Source: Bacteroidaceae bacterium (GTDB lineage: Bacteria; Bacteroidota; Bacteroidia; Bacteroidales; Barnesiellaceae_A). Taken from it: 64,000 nt of DNA. Under the pieces are notes generated by a model, which made no database searches, was not told the DNA's origin, and saw only the letters and a program-made list of their open reading frames with translations. The stretch is from the NCBI GenBank assembly GCA_017522135.1, contig JAFXAB010000050.1, positions 20,155 to 84,154 on the forward strand, given 5' to 3'. Every line of letters begins with the position of its first letter. The first letter of the stretch is position 1. The position numbers were made by a program, and so were the translations under genes. This document shows positions 1 to 8,873 of this stretch, piece by piece.

Positions 1-658
1 GAGCAATACGACCAATATTTACGCGCCATACGTGAGAGTAGATAGTGCGACCAGGGAAGGGTACTTCAAGTATCATAGGACGGCCATCGGCCTCACATAC
101 TTGCTCAAGCGGAAGTTGGTTGAACTTTTGAGCCTCATAGTTGGCAATTTGTTGACCATCCATTGAGAGAGTTTGCGAAAAATAGCCATATCGATACAAG
201 AAACCGACACCTGTCATGTTCACACGGCTATCGCTGGCCTCTTTCATATAGTCACCGGCCAGTACACCCAAGCCACCAGAGTATATCTTGAGAGCCGCTG
301 TAAGGCCATACTCCATAGAGAAATACGATACCGAAGGCACATCGGTGCGTTTCTCTACATTCATGTAGGCCTGAAATTCGTCATATACATCGGCTATACG
401 GCGCATTAAATTCTTGTCGGCGAGTATCGACTCGATTTTCTCGTAGCTGAGGCTTTGCAACATCATTACAGGATTTTCGTTGGTCGCACGCCACAACTCG
501 CTATCAATGTCCTTAAAGAGTCTCTTCGCCGAGGTATTCCATACCCACCATAGATTGCGAGCTACAGTTTCGAGGTTGGCCAATTCGGCAGGAAGGCAGG
601 CTTTTACGGTAACGTCACGCCATATAGGTGCGTTACAATTACTTGCTTTTACTGTCAT
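1..658 (-). CDS. glgP: Alpha-glucan (glycogen) phosphorylase, N-terminal part, cut by window edge
   Basis: Removes glucose-1-phosphate from the ends of cytoplasmic glycogen. The minus strand from the ATG at 658 stays open to base 1, about 219 codons, so the catalytic C-terminal two thirds lie outside the window. The visible part has the N-terminal extension of the long bacterial form (DUF3417-like, containing ARNLWWVWN), then the start of the phosphorylase domain, with SYFSMEYGL followed by SGGLGVLAGD, a conserved glucan phosphorylase stretch. It lies 25 bp downstream of the glycogen synthase gene on the same strand, so the two are probably co-transcribed and couple synthesis to mobilisation. 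The family call is firm. The pyridoxal-phosphate lysine is not in view. Confidence 0.9.
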   Translation of the reverse strand, partial: MTVKASNCNAPIWRDVTVKACLPAELANLETVARNLWWVWNTSAKRLFKDIDSELWRATNENPVMMLQSLSYEKIESILADKNLMRRIADVYDEFQAYMNVEKRTDVPSVSYFSMEYGLTAALKIYSGGLGVLAGDYMKEASDSRVNMTGVGFLYRYGYFSQTLSMDGQQIANYEAQKFNQLPLEQVCEADGRPMILEVPFPGRTIYSHVWRVNIGRIA

Positions 659-683
659 AGTTTTTACAATTTTATAATTTGTA

Positions 684-2342
684 TTATTGTTTTCTTTCTT
701 GTGCACGTTGCAGTGCTATATCAAATGCTTGATGATAATATACGATAAAGTTTTTCCACTCGGCTTCGGCGGCCAACTGCGATGCAGCCTTGTCTATTGC
801 CGACTTCTCTTTGGCACTCATCTTGCTCAACGCCACAATAGTATCGGCAAGTTGTTGAGATACTGCAGTAAAGTTATCGTCATAGCGACGCAACACCTCT
901 ACACCGGTGGCTTTCAAGGTACTTGCATCATGACCTGTTACCCATTGACCAAAACCCGACAATTGTGTGGTAACGGTAGGAATACCGAAAGCAACACTTT
1001 CGAGCGGAGTGTATCCCCAAGGCTCGTAGTAGCTGGGGAATGCAGTTGCATCCATACCTACAAGAATGTCGTAGTAAGGCATGTTGAGCAATCCGTCACT
1101 ACCTGTGAGGTATGAGGGTATAAATACTATTTTTACAAAACAATCGGGGTGATTGTTCAATCCGAGCCAATGTATTTGATTGACAATGTTGTCACTATCG
1201 TAGTTGTGTAAGTGGTGCGTGATGATAGGGTCGGATAGGGGAGTGTCGAAACCCTCACCTTGTGTCATGCGTTGCACCAAGTCGACACGAGGAGTGTCTA
1301 CCCATCCGGGAGTGAGCACAAATGCAATAATCTCTCGATTGAGATCGCGATGCTGTGCCATGCGGGCTACCGAATCTACAAACAGGTCTATACCTTTGTT
1401 GCGATATTCATAACGGCCCGATGTAGCAACCAAAAAAGCATCCTCCGAAGGCTTGTGACAATTGAGGTTGTATACTACGTCAAGAAGTTTCTCGCGTGCT
1501 TGCTTGCGCTTGGCAGGCATATCCTTCTTTGTGGGTACAAAGTTGCGTTCAAAGCCATTAGGCGTCACAATATCGGGTTGTCTCTCAAGTAGTTGCGCAC
1601 ATTCGCGAGCAGTAATATCACTTACCGTTGTAAAACAGTCGGAGTGAATGGCGGCACGTTTCTCTACCGAATGTTTCGACACCATGTTGAGCTCTTGTGC
1701 CATTTGATCGCCATTATATCCGGCCAAATAGTTGTATAGAGGCTTGTTGTTTCCGGCTATAGAACGCCCTATCGAAGTAGCATGAGTTGTGAAAAGTGTG
1801 GCTATACCGGGTTGGAAGTGTTTGAGATAAAGCAATCCCATGGCAGTAGTCCACTCGTTGAAGTGTGCTACCACATTCTTTTCTTTACCGTCGATGTATA
1901 GGTAGTAGTTTTCTATAACAAGTGCCGATGCCCATGCAAAGGCCGATGCCTCGTCATAGTCGCCGTATGCAGGCATAGAATCTACTCCATACAATTCCCA
2001 CATTAATTTATACAACTCATTTTTATGGTCGTACAAGGGTGTAAAGTCTACAAGTATAACAATGGGAGTTCCTGGTATATCCCAGCGACCTGTTCTCACT
2101 TGAAGGCCATAGGGTAGTTGAGCTTGTTCGAGCCAACCTTTTGTTACCTTCTTATCTTCAATAAAGTAGGGCGAAGGTTTCTCTTTCCACACATCGGGAC
2201 CTATGAAAACCACTTTGTCTTTATAATCTTTTTGAAGCGTCTTGGCTTTGGTTGACAGCACTGTATAGATACCTCCAACCATGTTACATACTTCCCAACT
2301 TGCTTCAAATATATAATCGGGTCGTAATTGACTTTTAGACAT
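684..2342 (-). CDS. Glycogen synthase, GT3 (eukaryote-like) type
   Basis: Elongates glycogen from a nucleotide-activated glucose donor in the cytoplasm. The 552-residue protein opens with EASWEVCNMVGGIYTVL, which matches the glycogen synthase motif of GT3 (animal/fungal) enzymes rather than the KTGGL motif of GT5 GlgA. Near the C-terminus it has SYYEPWGYTPLES, again a GT3 signature containing the donor-site glutamates. GT3 synthases are known in Bacteroidetes, so this is lineage-typical, but the symbol glgA would be misleading. The start ATG at 2342 is directly followed by the conserved domain. A promoter-like TAAATTTG lies 37 bp upstream on the minus strand. glgP follows 25 bp downstream. 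Confidence 0.93.
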   Translation of the reverse strand: MSKSQLRPDYIFEASWEVCNMVGGIYTVLSTKAKTLQKDYKDKVVFIGPDVWKEKPSPYFIEDKKVTKGWLEQAQLPYGLQVRTGRWDIPGTPIVILVDFTPLYDHKNELYKLMWELYGVDSMPAYGDYDEASAFAWASALVIENYYLYIDGKEKNVVAHFNEWTTAMGLLYLKHFQPGIATLFTTHATSIGRSIAGNNKPLYNYLAGYNGDQMAQELNMVSKHSVEKRAAIHSDCFTTVSDITARECAQLLERQPDIVTPNGFERNFVPTKKDMPAKRKQAREKLLDVVYNLNCHKPSEDAFLVATSGRYEYRNKGIDLFVDSVARMAQHRDLNREIIAFVLTPGWVDTPRVDLVQRMTQGEGFDTPLSDPIITHHLHNYDSDNIVNQIHWLGLNNHPDCFVKIVFIPSYLTGSDGLLNMPYYDILVGMDATAFPSYYEPWGYTPLESVAFGIPTVTTQLSGFGQWVTGHDASTLKATGVEVLRRYDDNFTAVSQQLADTIVALSKMSAKEKSAIDKAASQLAAEAEWKNFIVYYHQAFDIALQRAQERKQ

Positions 2343-2378
2343 ATCGTTTTTAAAAATCTACATTGTATATTTAAACTG

Positions 2379-2386
2379 CAAATTTA
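2379..2386 (-). promoter_or_regulatory. Bacteroidetes -7 element for the glycogen genes
   Basis: Reading the minus strand gives TAAATTTG, a match to TAnnTTTG, 37 bp upstream of the glycogen synthase ATG. A weak TTTC stands where the -33 TTTG would be expected. Confidence 0.55.
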
Positions 2387-2499
2387 CTGATTTTTTCTCT
2401 CTTGAGGAAAATTTCTTGATTTGAAATTTATACTTATTCTTATGCAATCGTTATCATTGTAGAAAGTATCGATGAATGATATGATAAGTAGACCTATAA

Positions 2500-2531
2500 T
2501 TTGGTTTTATCTGTAATGTTTACTATATTTG
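2500..2531 (+). promoter_or_regulatory. Bacteroidetes promoter for the 2570-5059 operon
   Basis: TTTG at 2500-2503, 20 bp, then TATATTTG at 2524-2531, matching the TTTG/TAnnTTTG consensus in sequence and spacing. The first ATG follows 38 bp downstream. It is back to back with the glycogen gene promoter. Confidence 0.75.
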
Positions 2532-2569
2532 CATAATATAGAAATCACTAAATTCTAACACATAAGATT

Positions 2570-2854
2570 ATGGCAAATAAAAGAAATCTTAAGAAAGAAA
2601 TCAATGCAATTGTTTCGACCCTCATAGGTGAGTATATCCTTACAAGAGAGTTTGTACCCGGAGTAAATGCAGAAAAAGCCAACAATATATTGGTTAAAAT
2701 CAAAGAGTTGCGCGACGAATTCTTGGCTCGTGTTGGTGCAAATGGAGGCAAAGACCGCAAGCAAGTGAAAGCATACTACAAGCATTTGAAGAGCGACTTT
2801 AATGCCAAGGTAGATGAAATTTTGTCGGACTTTGAGGAGATAACAAAAGATTAA
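2570..2854 (+). CDS. Conserved hypothetical small protein, 94 aa
   Basis: I do not recognise a named domain. The 94-residue product is strongly charged, lysine- and glutamate-rich, mostly predicted helical, with no signal peptide or membrane segment, so it is probably cytosolic. Features that can be seen are an N-terminal basic stretch (KRNLKKE), a central EKANNILVKIKELRDEF amphipathic helix and an acidic C-terminus. It is the first gene of a four-gene operon with spacings of 2, 7 and 9 bp, and has a good promoter 38 bp upstream, so it is almost certainly a real gene. The neighbours (acyltransferase, amidase, RNA-binding protein) do not point to a function. Confidence 0.8.
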   Translation: MANKRNLKKEINAIVSTLIGEYILTREFVPGVNAEKANNILVKIKELRDEFLARVGANGGKDRKQVKAYYKHLKSDFNAKVDEILSDFEEITKD

Positions 2855-2856
2855 CA

Positions 2857-3417
2857 ATGGGACTGGGAGCTTATATAGCTGCAAAATTACTGAAGTTGGG
2901 TGGTTGGACTGTTAATGTCGGACTGCCCGACTTTGATAAATGTGTGATATGTGTTGCACCGCATACAAGCAACTGGGATTTTATTATATGCGAACTTGCA
3001 TATACATCATTGGGTCGTAAGGCCGGATTTATGATGAAGAAGGATTGGTTCTTCTTTCCGCTCGGTCATTTCTTCCGTGCCATAGGCGGTGTACCTGTCG
3101 ATCGCAGTCGTCGCACCGACTTGGTTGAACAGATTGTCGAGCAATTTAACTCCCAAGAGAAGCTGTCGATAGCAATAACTCCCGAGGCTACTCGTAAAGC
3201 CAATCCCAATTGGAAAACCGGATTCTATCGTATAGCAATGGGCGCGGGCGTACCTATTGTGTTGGCGTATCTCGACTATGACAAGCGCGAAGTGGGTATA
3301 GAACGCACCTTCAATCCTACCGGCAATGTCGATGCCGATATGGAGGATATAAAGCGATACTATATGCGATTCAATGGTAAGTATAAAGATAAATTTGTAA
3401 CCGGACTCGAAAAATAA
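2857..3417 (+). CDS. PlsC-like lysophospholipid acyltransferase family protein
   Basis: A 186-residue member of the LPLAT/PlsC acyltransferase superfamily, which transfers acyl chains to glycerophospholipids or other hydroxyl/amine acceptors at the inner membrane. The catalytic H-x4-D motif is at residues 36-41 (HTSNWD). A second block, GGVPVDRSRR, matches the substrate-phosphate-binding arginine block, and TPEATRKA is a variant of the third block (usually PEGTRS). The protein is short for PlsC and resembles the compact family often found in Bacteroidetes; its acceptor cannot be told from sequence. It starts 2 bp after the previous stop codon, indicating translational coupling. Confidence 0.85.
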   Translation: MGLGAYIAAKLLKLGGWTVNVGLPDFDKCVICVAPHTSNWDFIICELAYTSLGRKAGFMMKKDWFFFPLGHFFRAIGGVPVDRSRRTDLVEQIVEQFNSQEKLSIAITPEATRKANPNWKTGFYRIAMGAGVPIVLAYLDYDKREVGIERTFNPTGNVDADMEDIKRYYMRFNGKYKDKFVTGLEK

Positions 3418-3424
3418 CAACTGT

Positions 3425-4204
3425 ATGGAAAAACTACGTATTGCCTTGTTGCAGAACGATATAATATGGGAGAATGTAGAAGCCAACTTGGCTTACTGCG
3501 AGAAGGCTATACAAAGTCTTGGTGCGGATGTACATGTGGCAGTATTACCCGAGATGTTCACCACCGGATTTTCTATGTCGGCCGTACAATATGCCGAAGA
3601 GGGTGAGGGTAAGACACTTGTTGCCCTGAAAAAATGGGCTGCTCGTTACGATGTAGCCTTAGCCGGTAGTTATATCGCCCGTGAAGAGGGCAAATGCTAC
3701 AACCGAGGTTTTTTTGTAAAACCTTGTGGTGAAGTAACTTTTTATGACAAACGTCACCTTTTCCGTATGGGCGACGAGGGTAAGGTTTTTGCCGCAGGCA
3801 ACCATCGCGTAGTCGTACATTACCGTGAGTGGCGCATAGCTCTCTTTATTTGTTACGACTTGCGCTTCCCGGTGTGGAGCCGCAATGTAGAGAATGAATA
3901 TGATATAGCACTATATGTAGCCTCATGGCCTCAAGTGCGCTCTCATGTATGGCGCAGCCTGCTTGTAGCACGTGCCATCGAAAACGCTTGCTATGTATGT
4001 GGCGTAAACAGAGTGGGTGAAGACGGCATGTCACTTGCATATATTGGCGATACTATGGCCATTGACTTCAAAGGCACAACAATAGACAAGGTGCCTGATG
4101 GTGAACAAGGTCATATAGTCGTAGAGTTGGACGGCGACAAGTTACAATCTTTCCGCAAGAAATTTCCCACTTGGCGCGATGCTGATGTTTTCACGATACA
4201 ATAA
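3425..4204 (+). CDS. Nitrilase-superfamily amidase (YafV/omega-amidase-like)
   Basis: A 259-residue carbon-nitrogen hydrolase. The catalytic triad is visible: Glu43 (LPEMFTTGF), Lys109 (FYDKRHLF) and Cys143 (ICYDLRFP). The FYDKRHLF context and length match the YafV/Nit2 branch, whose members are omega-amidases that hydrolyse alpha-ketoglutaramate or alpha-ketosuccinamate made by glutamine transaminases. That substrate is inferred from the family. No signal peptide, so cytosolic. It is the third gene of the operon, 7 bp after the acyltransferase and 9 bp before the CvfB-like gene. Confidence 0.88.
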   Translation: MEKLRIALLQNDIIWENVEANLAYCEKAIQSLGADVHVAVLPEMFTTGFSMSAVQYAEEGEGKTLVALKKWAARYDVALAGSYIAREEGKCYNRGFFVKPCGEVTFYDKRHLFRMGDEGKVFAAGNHRVVVHYREWRIALFICYDLRFPVWSRNVENEYDIALYVASWPQVRSHVWRSLLVARAIENACYVCGVNRVGEDGMSLAYIGDTMAIDFKGTTIDKVPDGEQGHIVVELDGDKLQSFRKKFPTWRDADVFTIQ

Positions 4205-4213
4205 TATACCGAT

Positions 4214-5059
4214 ATGATAAACGTAGGACAATACAATACGTTGCGAGTTGTCAAAGTGGTAGAGTTTGGTGTCTACCTCGATGGTGGAGAATTGGGCGAG
4301 ATACTCTTACCGGCCAAATATGTGCCCGAAGGTACTGTGGAAGACAGTGAAGTAGAAGTGTTTGTGTACCACGACAGCGAAGATCGCCTCATTGCCACCA
4401 CCGAAGAGCCATACATAATGGTAGGCGAGTTTGCTTTCCTTGAGACGAAGATGGTGAACCGCATAGGCGCATTTCTTGATTGGGGTATCACTGCCAAAGA
4501 CCTCCTTGTGCCCTTTGCCGAGCAGCGTGCTACGATGCGAGAAGGTGGTGTATACCTTGTATACGCTTTTCTGGATGATATGACAGGTCGTATCGTTGCA
4601 TCGTCGAAAGTAGATAAATTCTTGGATAATACCCCTCCGCAGTATGAAGTCAATCAAGCTGTCGAATTGCTTGTCGTACAAGAAACAGAGTTGGGGTATA
4701 AAGTAATCGTTGAAAATCGCCATTGGGGCATGGTGTATAAGAATGAGGTATATACCACTATCGAACCCGGTGACTTTGTAACAGGATATATCAAGAAAGT
4801 GCGCGATGATGAGAAATTGGATGTATCATTGCAACCTACCGGTTATCAACGTGCGGTAGGAGATGGTGCTATTGCCGAGCGTATCATGAAAGAGTTGCAA
4901 CGTGCCGGTGGATTTTTGCCTTACGGCGATAAGACCGATGCCGATGTGATTGTGCGCACATTTGGTTGCAGCAAGAAAAACTTTAAGAAATCTATAGGCA
5001 GCCTTTACAAGGAACGTTGTATAGAAATAACCTCCGATGGTATAAAGTTGGTAAAATAA
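4214..5059 (+). CDS. CvfB/YitL-like S1-domain RNA-binding protein
   Basis: A 281-residue protein with the layout of the CvfB family: tandem S1-type OB folds (about residues 1-65 and 70-135, the first opening with GQYNTLRVVKVVEFGVYLD), a third S1-like segment around 140-210 ending in SLQPTGYQR, and a C-terminal winged-helix segment (about 220-281). CvfB was described in Staphylococcus aureus as affecting virulence gene expression and binds RNA; its role in Bacteroidales is not established. Last gene of its operon, followed by a good intrinsic terminator. Confidence 0.85.
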   Translation: MINVGQYNTLRVVKVVEFGVYLDGGELGEILLPAKYVPEGTVEDSEVEVFVYHDSEDRLIATTEEPYIMVGEFAFLETKMVNRIGAFLDWGITAKDLLVPFAEQRATMREGGVYLVYAFLDDMTGRIVASSKVDKFLDNTPPQYEVNQAVELLVVQETELGYKVIVENRHWGMVYKNEVYTTIEPGDFVTGYIKKVRDDEKLDVSLQPTGYQRAVGDGAIAERIMKELQRAGGFLPYGDKTDADVIVRTFGCSKKNFKKSIGSLYKERCIEITSDGIKLVK

Positions 5060-5082
5060 CAAACATAACACATTCCTATATC

Positions 5083-5124
5083 TAATACCGATTTTCGTCA
5101 TGCGACAGTCGGTATTATTTTTTT
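5083..5124 (+). terminator. Intrinsic terminator of the 2570-5059 operon
   Basis: Perfect 9-bp stem TAATACCGA (5083-5091) and TCGGTATTA (5109-5117), 17-nt loop, then a run of seven T (5118-5124). Confidence 0.85.
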
Positions 5125-5210
5125 AAGCCAAACAATTCATTGTGAAATGTTGTTTTAGTGAGTAGATAATATACTATAATCTCAGTCTATAACTCTAAAA
5201 CAACGTTGAT

Positions 5211-6287
5211 ATGAAACGAACGCTACTTACGGCATCATTGCTCATTGTTACGTTGGTTGTATGTGCAGCCCCCAACAAAAACGAAGTGAAGAAACTCAAA
5301 GAGTTCTTGCAAAACACATCGGTACACGGAAAGAGTAATTATCAACAATTGGGTGTGCCCCTTAATGAGCCGGCAATGTGGAGTGGAGTGACATGGAACA
5401 ATGATGGACATGTTACGGCTATCGAATGGCGCGACAAGAAACTCTGTGGACAACTCGATGTATCGGGGTTTGTGGCTATAGAGTCTGTTGATGTTTCGCA
5501 CAATGAGATAACGATGCTCAATGTGTCGGGTTGCGTTGCATTGCAGTCTCTCGATGTCAGCCATAATCATCTCTCGGAACTTGCCCTCAACAATTGTCCC
5601 AAGCTGATGGCTATCAATTGCTACCGCAACAGACTCACCGAAATGTCTGTTACAGGTACACCTATGCTCAAGATGCTCAATTGTACAGGAAATCTTTTTG
5701 TGACACTCGACGTGAGTGGTGCGCCTGTGCTGGAGACTCTCTATGCTCAGAATTGTCATCTTGAGCGACTTGACGTTGATAGTTGTGCCAACTTGCGCAC
5801 ACTGTATTGTGGATACAATCATCTCACATCCATCACCTTAGTGGGTACAGACAACCTCAAGCACATCAATATTGATAATAACAATATCACAAAACTTTAT
5901 ATACAAGACCTTGCGTCTCTGGTCACCTTATCGTGCAGTGAAAACAACATGACACAACTCGCATTGGTAAATTGTACAGCTCTGGCAGACTTGATATGCT
6001 CCTACAACGACCTTACTTCGATAGACCTGAAAGGAACGAATAAACTGTCGTTTGTCGATTGTTCGTATAATGACTTGACCACCCTCGACTTGAGCGACCA
6101 AATAATGCTTGAACGTGTTATATGCAACAACAACCAACTGATGACACTCGATGTATCGCAGTGCCCCAATTTGATGTACATCGATTGTCGTTACAACCAG
6201 ATAAACGACTTGCGGACAATGGGAGATACCAACTTGCGTATGGTGGCAAGTCAGTGGAATTTTGTAGCCGGAACGTATGCCTATTGA
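5211..6287 (+). CDS. Secreted leucine-rich-repeat protein
   Basis: A 358-residue exported protein. The N-terminus MKRTLLTASLLIVTLVVC is a signal sequence; cleavage after VCAA is likely, and the Cys at 18 is a poor lipobox because Val precedes it. From about residue 70 to the end there are about a dozen LRR units with a period near 21 residues, of the form LDVSxNxLxxLxLxxCxxLxxLxC. Cysteines recur at the same repeat positions, a typical hydrophobic ladder in Bacteroidetes LRR proteins. LRR proteins usually bind other proteins; the partner is unknown. No T9SS-type C-terminal domain is visible. No clear TAnnTTTG lies upstream. A hairpin follows the stop codon. Confidence 0.85.
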   Translation: MKRTLLTASLLIVTLVVCAAPNKNEVKKLKEFLQNTSVHGKSNYQQLGVPLNEPAMWSGVTWNNDGHVTAIEWRDKKLCGQLDVSGFVAIESVDVSHNEITMLNVSGCVALQSLDVSHNHLSELALNNCPKLMAINCYRNRLTEMSVTGTPMLKMLNCTGNLFVTLDVSGAPVLETLYAQNCHLERLDVDSCANLRTLYCGYNHLTSITLVGTDNLKHINIDNNNITKLYIQDLASLVTLSCSENNMTQLALVNCTALADLICSYNDLTSIDLKGTNKLSFVDCSYNDLTTLDLSDQIMLERVICNNNQLMTLDVSQCPNLMYIDCRYNQINDLRTMGDTNLRMVASQWNFVAGTYAY

Positions 6288-6345
6288 TTAATAATTATAC
6301 ATTGAAGCAATACATACACCCATAAAGTTTTCTCATCTAAGAGAG

Positions 6346-6385
6346 TCGGGCAAAAAACTTCTGCAACCGGATGTTTTTTGCCCGA
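6346..6385 (+). terminator. Perfect 13-bp hairpin after the LRR gene
   Basis: TCGGGCAAAAAAC (6346-6358) pairs perfectly with GTTTTTTGCCCGA (6373-6385), loop 14 nt. No T-run follows, so termination is likely but less certain than for the neighbouring terminators. Confidence 0.6.
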
Positions 6386-6512
6386 TTCTGTGTATTTATC
6401 AGTAGACTGATATTGTTTGTTATAGATATTGCTTATATATAACTTGTAAATAAAAAGGTATGTTATTTTTGTAACCATTGAGATTTGATATAAGTCAAAA
6501 AAACACATACTA

Positions 6513-6544
6513 TTTGATTTATAACAAAACATTCTTTATATTTG
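6513..6544 (+). promoter_or_regulatory. Bacteroidetes promoter of the subtilase gene
   Basis: TTTG at 6513-6516, 20 bp, TATATTTG at 6537-6544. The TTG at 6542, which keeps the reading frame open upstream, is part of this -7 element, so it cannot be the translation start; the ATG at 6578 is used. Confidence 0.8.
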
Positions 6545-6577
6545 CAAAAATATATAGTAAAATGTCAATCTTCACGT

Positions 6578-8776
6578 ATGAAAAGAATATTATTGTCAAT
6601 AGTGACCATATTTGCCGTCTATACAGTATCTATAGCACAAGTAGATTATAGTAAACTCTCGTCACATCTGGCCGGTATGTTGCGCACTGAGTCGGGCGTG
6701 TTGTCCAAACGTCTCCCCGGCACTGCTACAGAGTCGAGCCTGCTTGTATTTGTTGCTCTTACCAATGGTGAGCAAGATGAGTCGGTGTTTGACGAGTATG
6801 CATGTAAAGTGGTGGATAGGATAGGTCGCGTATATATTGTAAATATACCCATGAGCAGTGTGCCACCGCTTACGTTAGATGCTCGTATTGAGCGAATTGA
6901 AGCCGAGCGAATGCCTCGTATAGCAATAGATGATACAAAGGAGTATATAAATGTCACCGATATATATAGCGGTGTAGGTCTGCCACAAGCATTCACCGGT
7001 AAAGGTGTTGTGTCGGGTATTTTTGATTGCTATTACGATTTTACCCATCCGGCATTTTATGATGAAAATGGCAACTGTCGTATCAAGTATTACTATGACT
7101 TCTGTTGGCCCAATAGTGATGGTACAAAAGGACATGCAATAGAAAATGCCCACGAGATAATGCAACATAAACATTCTAAGTATACCTACAATGTTACACA
7201 TGGTACACATGTGGCAAGTACGATGGCAGGCTCGAGTGTTGATGGCAAGTATGGTGGTATAGCCTATGAAAGTGACATATATTTGGCCGATTTCAATTCC
7301 GACCGAGCCGATTTTGAAAACCCCAACGAGCATACATCAGCCACAGCCGTATTGGGCTTTAAGTATCTGTTTGACAAGGCAGCCGAGGAGCAAAAGCCTT
7401 GTGTAGTCAATTTCAGCAGTTGCGAGAGTATAACATTGTCTCGTCAACGCATTCTTGAGAGTGAGGCTCTTGCCGAATTGGTAGGTCCGGGGCGCATTAT
7501 AGTGGCTGCCTGTGGCAATATGGGGCATCAAGTGCCATACATGGAGAAACCAAGCGATATGCCACAAGCCGGAGTAGCTATTACCAATGGTATAGGTGGT
7601 GGAAATATTATCGATATGGATATTGTCACACCTGTCAATCAAACTGTTCGTTTCGATTTTTTAAGTATCAAGCTTATCGACCAATATATAGAGGGCACAA
7701 TACTCTTCGACACCGATAGTATAAAAAAACTCGATAAAGATACATGTGTGCTCAATGTGACGGTGAGTGCCGGTGATATAGAACTGAAAGTATATAAAAG
7801 CGACTATGAAGATGCTCGCGGTGATGTTTTTCATATAAGTGGTACGTTTCCCAACTTGGCCTATTTGATGCTTTATGGTGCAACATGTTTGCTCACAGGT
7901 GATGGACCGGCATGGATGTATAGCGACTTGTTCTACTCACCTTTTGCCAATATCGCAGGTATTGCGGAGTATGAATGTGTGCAACCCGGATACTCGGTAT
8001 CATGGCCGGCTACCTTGCCCTTCATTATTGCTGTAGGCGCTACAGGATACAACTCTACTTTTATCAATATTGATGGTGATGAAAATACCGATGTCGATAT
8101 GTTTAGACCCGATGCTCAAGGTCACATAGCAAAGTTTTCTTCGTTGGGCCCTACATTTGACGGAAAGATAAAGCCCGATGTTGTAGCACCCGGAATGAAT
8201 ATCATTGCTGCATATAATAGTTTTTCGACTACACAAGATGTCGATAGAAAATCGCTCACCGATAAAGTGAATTATAATGGAAAGGAGTATTACTACATGG
8301 CACAATCGGGAACATCTATGGCATCGCCTGTAGTAGCCGGAACTATAGCATTGTGGTTGGAAGCCGATCCGACGCTTACACCTCAGGATATTATGGAAGT
8401 TATAGCATATTGTGCCAAGCATCCCGATGATACGATGGAATATCCCAACAACACGTATGGTTATGGTGAGATAGATGCATACAAGGGGTTGTTGTATGTG
8501 CTTAGTATGAAGGCAAATATCCCCGAATTGGATGAGCATCAACCTCGTAAGGCATACTTTAAGGTCGAAGGGAATAGAATAAATGTTTCATTTGCCCGAG
8601 ATGTAGAGATAGACGACAGCCGAGTGTCGATATCGATATATGCAATGAGTGGAGAGAAAGTACTTGACGTCAGAGGTACGACAGTAGATGTTTCGCGATT
8701 GTCTCGTGGTATATATGCAATACAACTCAATACCGGAGATAAGGCAACTTCAGGCTCCACCCTGATAAGATTGTAG
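6578..8776 (+). CDS. Secreted subtilisin-like serine protease (S8) with probable T9SS sorting domain
   Basis: A 732-residue exported protease. Signal peptide MKRILLSIVTIFAVYTVSIAQ. Residues about 130-630 form the S8 domain with the complete triad: Asp150 (GIFDCYYDFTHP), His208 (HGTHVAST) and Ser580 (SGTSMASPVVAG). Between His and Ser there is an insert of about 200 residues, long for S8, resembling the jelly-roll/PA-type inserts of Bacteroidetes subtilases. The last 70 or so residues contain VSISIYAMSGEKVLDV, then DVSRLSRGIYAIQLN and a basic-hydrophobic end STLIRL, the pattern of type A T9SS C-terminal signals. The enzyme is therefore probably exported through the outer membrane and anchored or released. 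Start chosen by the promoter position; the in-frame TTG at 6542 lies in the -7 element. Confidence 0.9.
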   Translation: MKRILLSIVTIFAVYTVSIAQVDYSKLSSHLAGMLRTESGVLSKRLPGTATESSLLVFVALTNGEQDESVFDEYACKVVDRIGRVYIVNIPMSSVPPLTLDARIERIEAERMPRIAIDDTKEYINVTDIYSGVGLPQAFTGKGVVSGIFDCYYDFTHPAFYDENGNCRIKYYYDFCWPNSDGTKGHAIENAHEIMQHKHSKYTYNVTHGTHVASTMAGSSVDGKYGGIAYESDIYLADFNSDRADFENPNEHTSATAVLGFKYLFDKAAEEQKPCVVNFSSCESITLSRQRILESEALAELVGPGRIIVAACGNMGHQVPYMEKPSDMPQAGVAITNGIGGGNIIDMDIVTPVNQTVRFDFLSIKLIDQYIEGTILFDTDSIKKLDKDTCVLNVTVSAGDIELKVYKSDYEDARGDVFHISGTFPNLAYLMLYGATCLLTGDGPAWMYSDLFYSPFANIAGIAEYECVQPGYSVSWPATLPFIIAVGATGYNSTFINIDGDENTDVDMFRPDAQGHIAKFSSLGPTFDGKIKPDVVAPGMNIIAAYNSFSTTQDVDRKSLTDKVNYNGKEYYYMAQSGTSMASPVVAGTIALWLEADPTLTPQDIMEVIAYCAKHPDDTMEYPNNTYGYGEIDAYKGLLYVLSMKANIPELDEHQPRKAYFKVEGNRINVSFARDVEIDDSRVSISIYAMSGEKVLDVRGTTVDVSRLSRGIYAIQLNTGDKATSGSTLIRL

Positions 8777-8873
8777 GTGTGGATAGTTGTATTGTCGATG
8801 AGTCAAATGAAACCTATAGCAAATTGGATTCTTGCATAATCTCTTGATAGGTCACCCAAGAGTCTCACTATGC

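Noticed and set aside
6542..6577. Longer N-terminus for the subtilase from TTG at 6542
   Set aside because: The TTG is part of the -7 promoter element TATATTTG and would hide the signal peptide.
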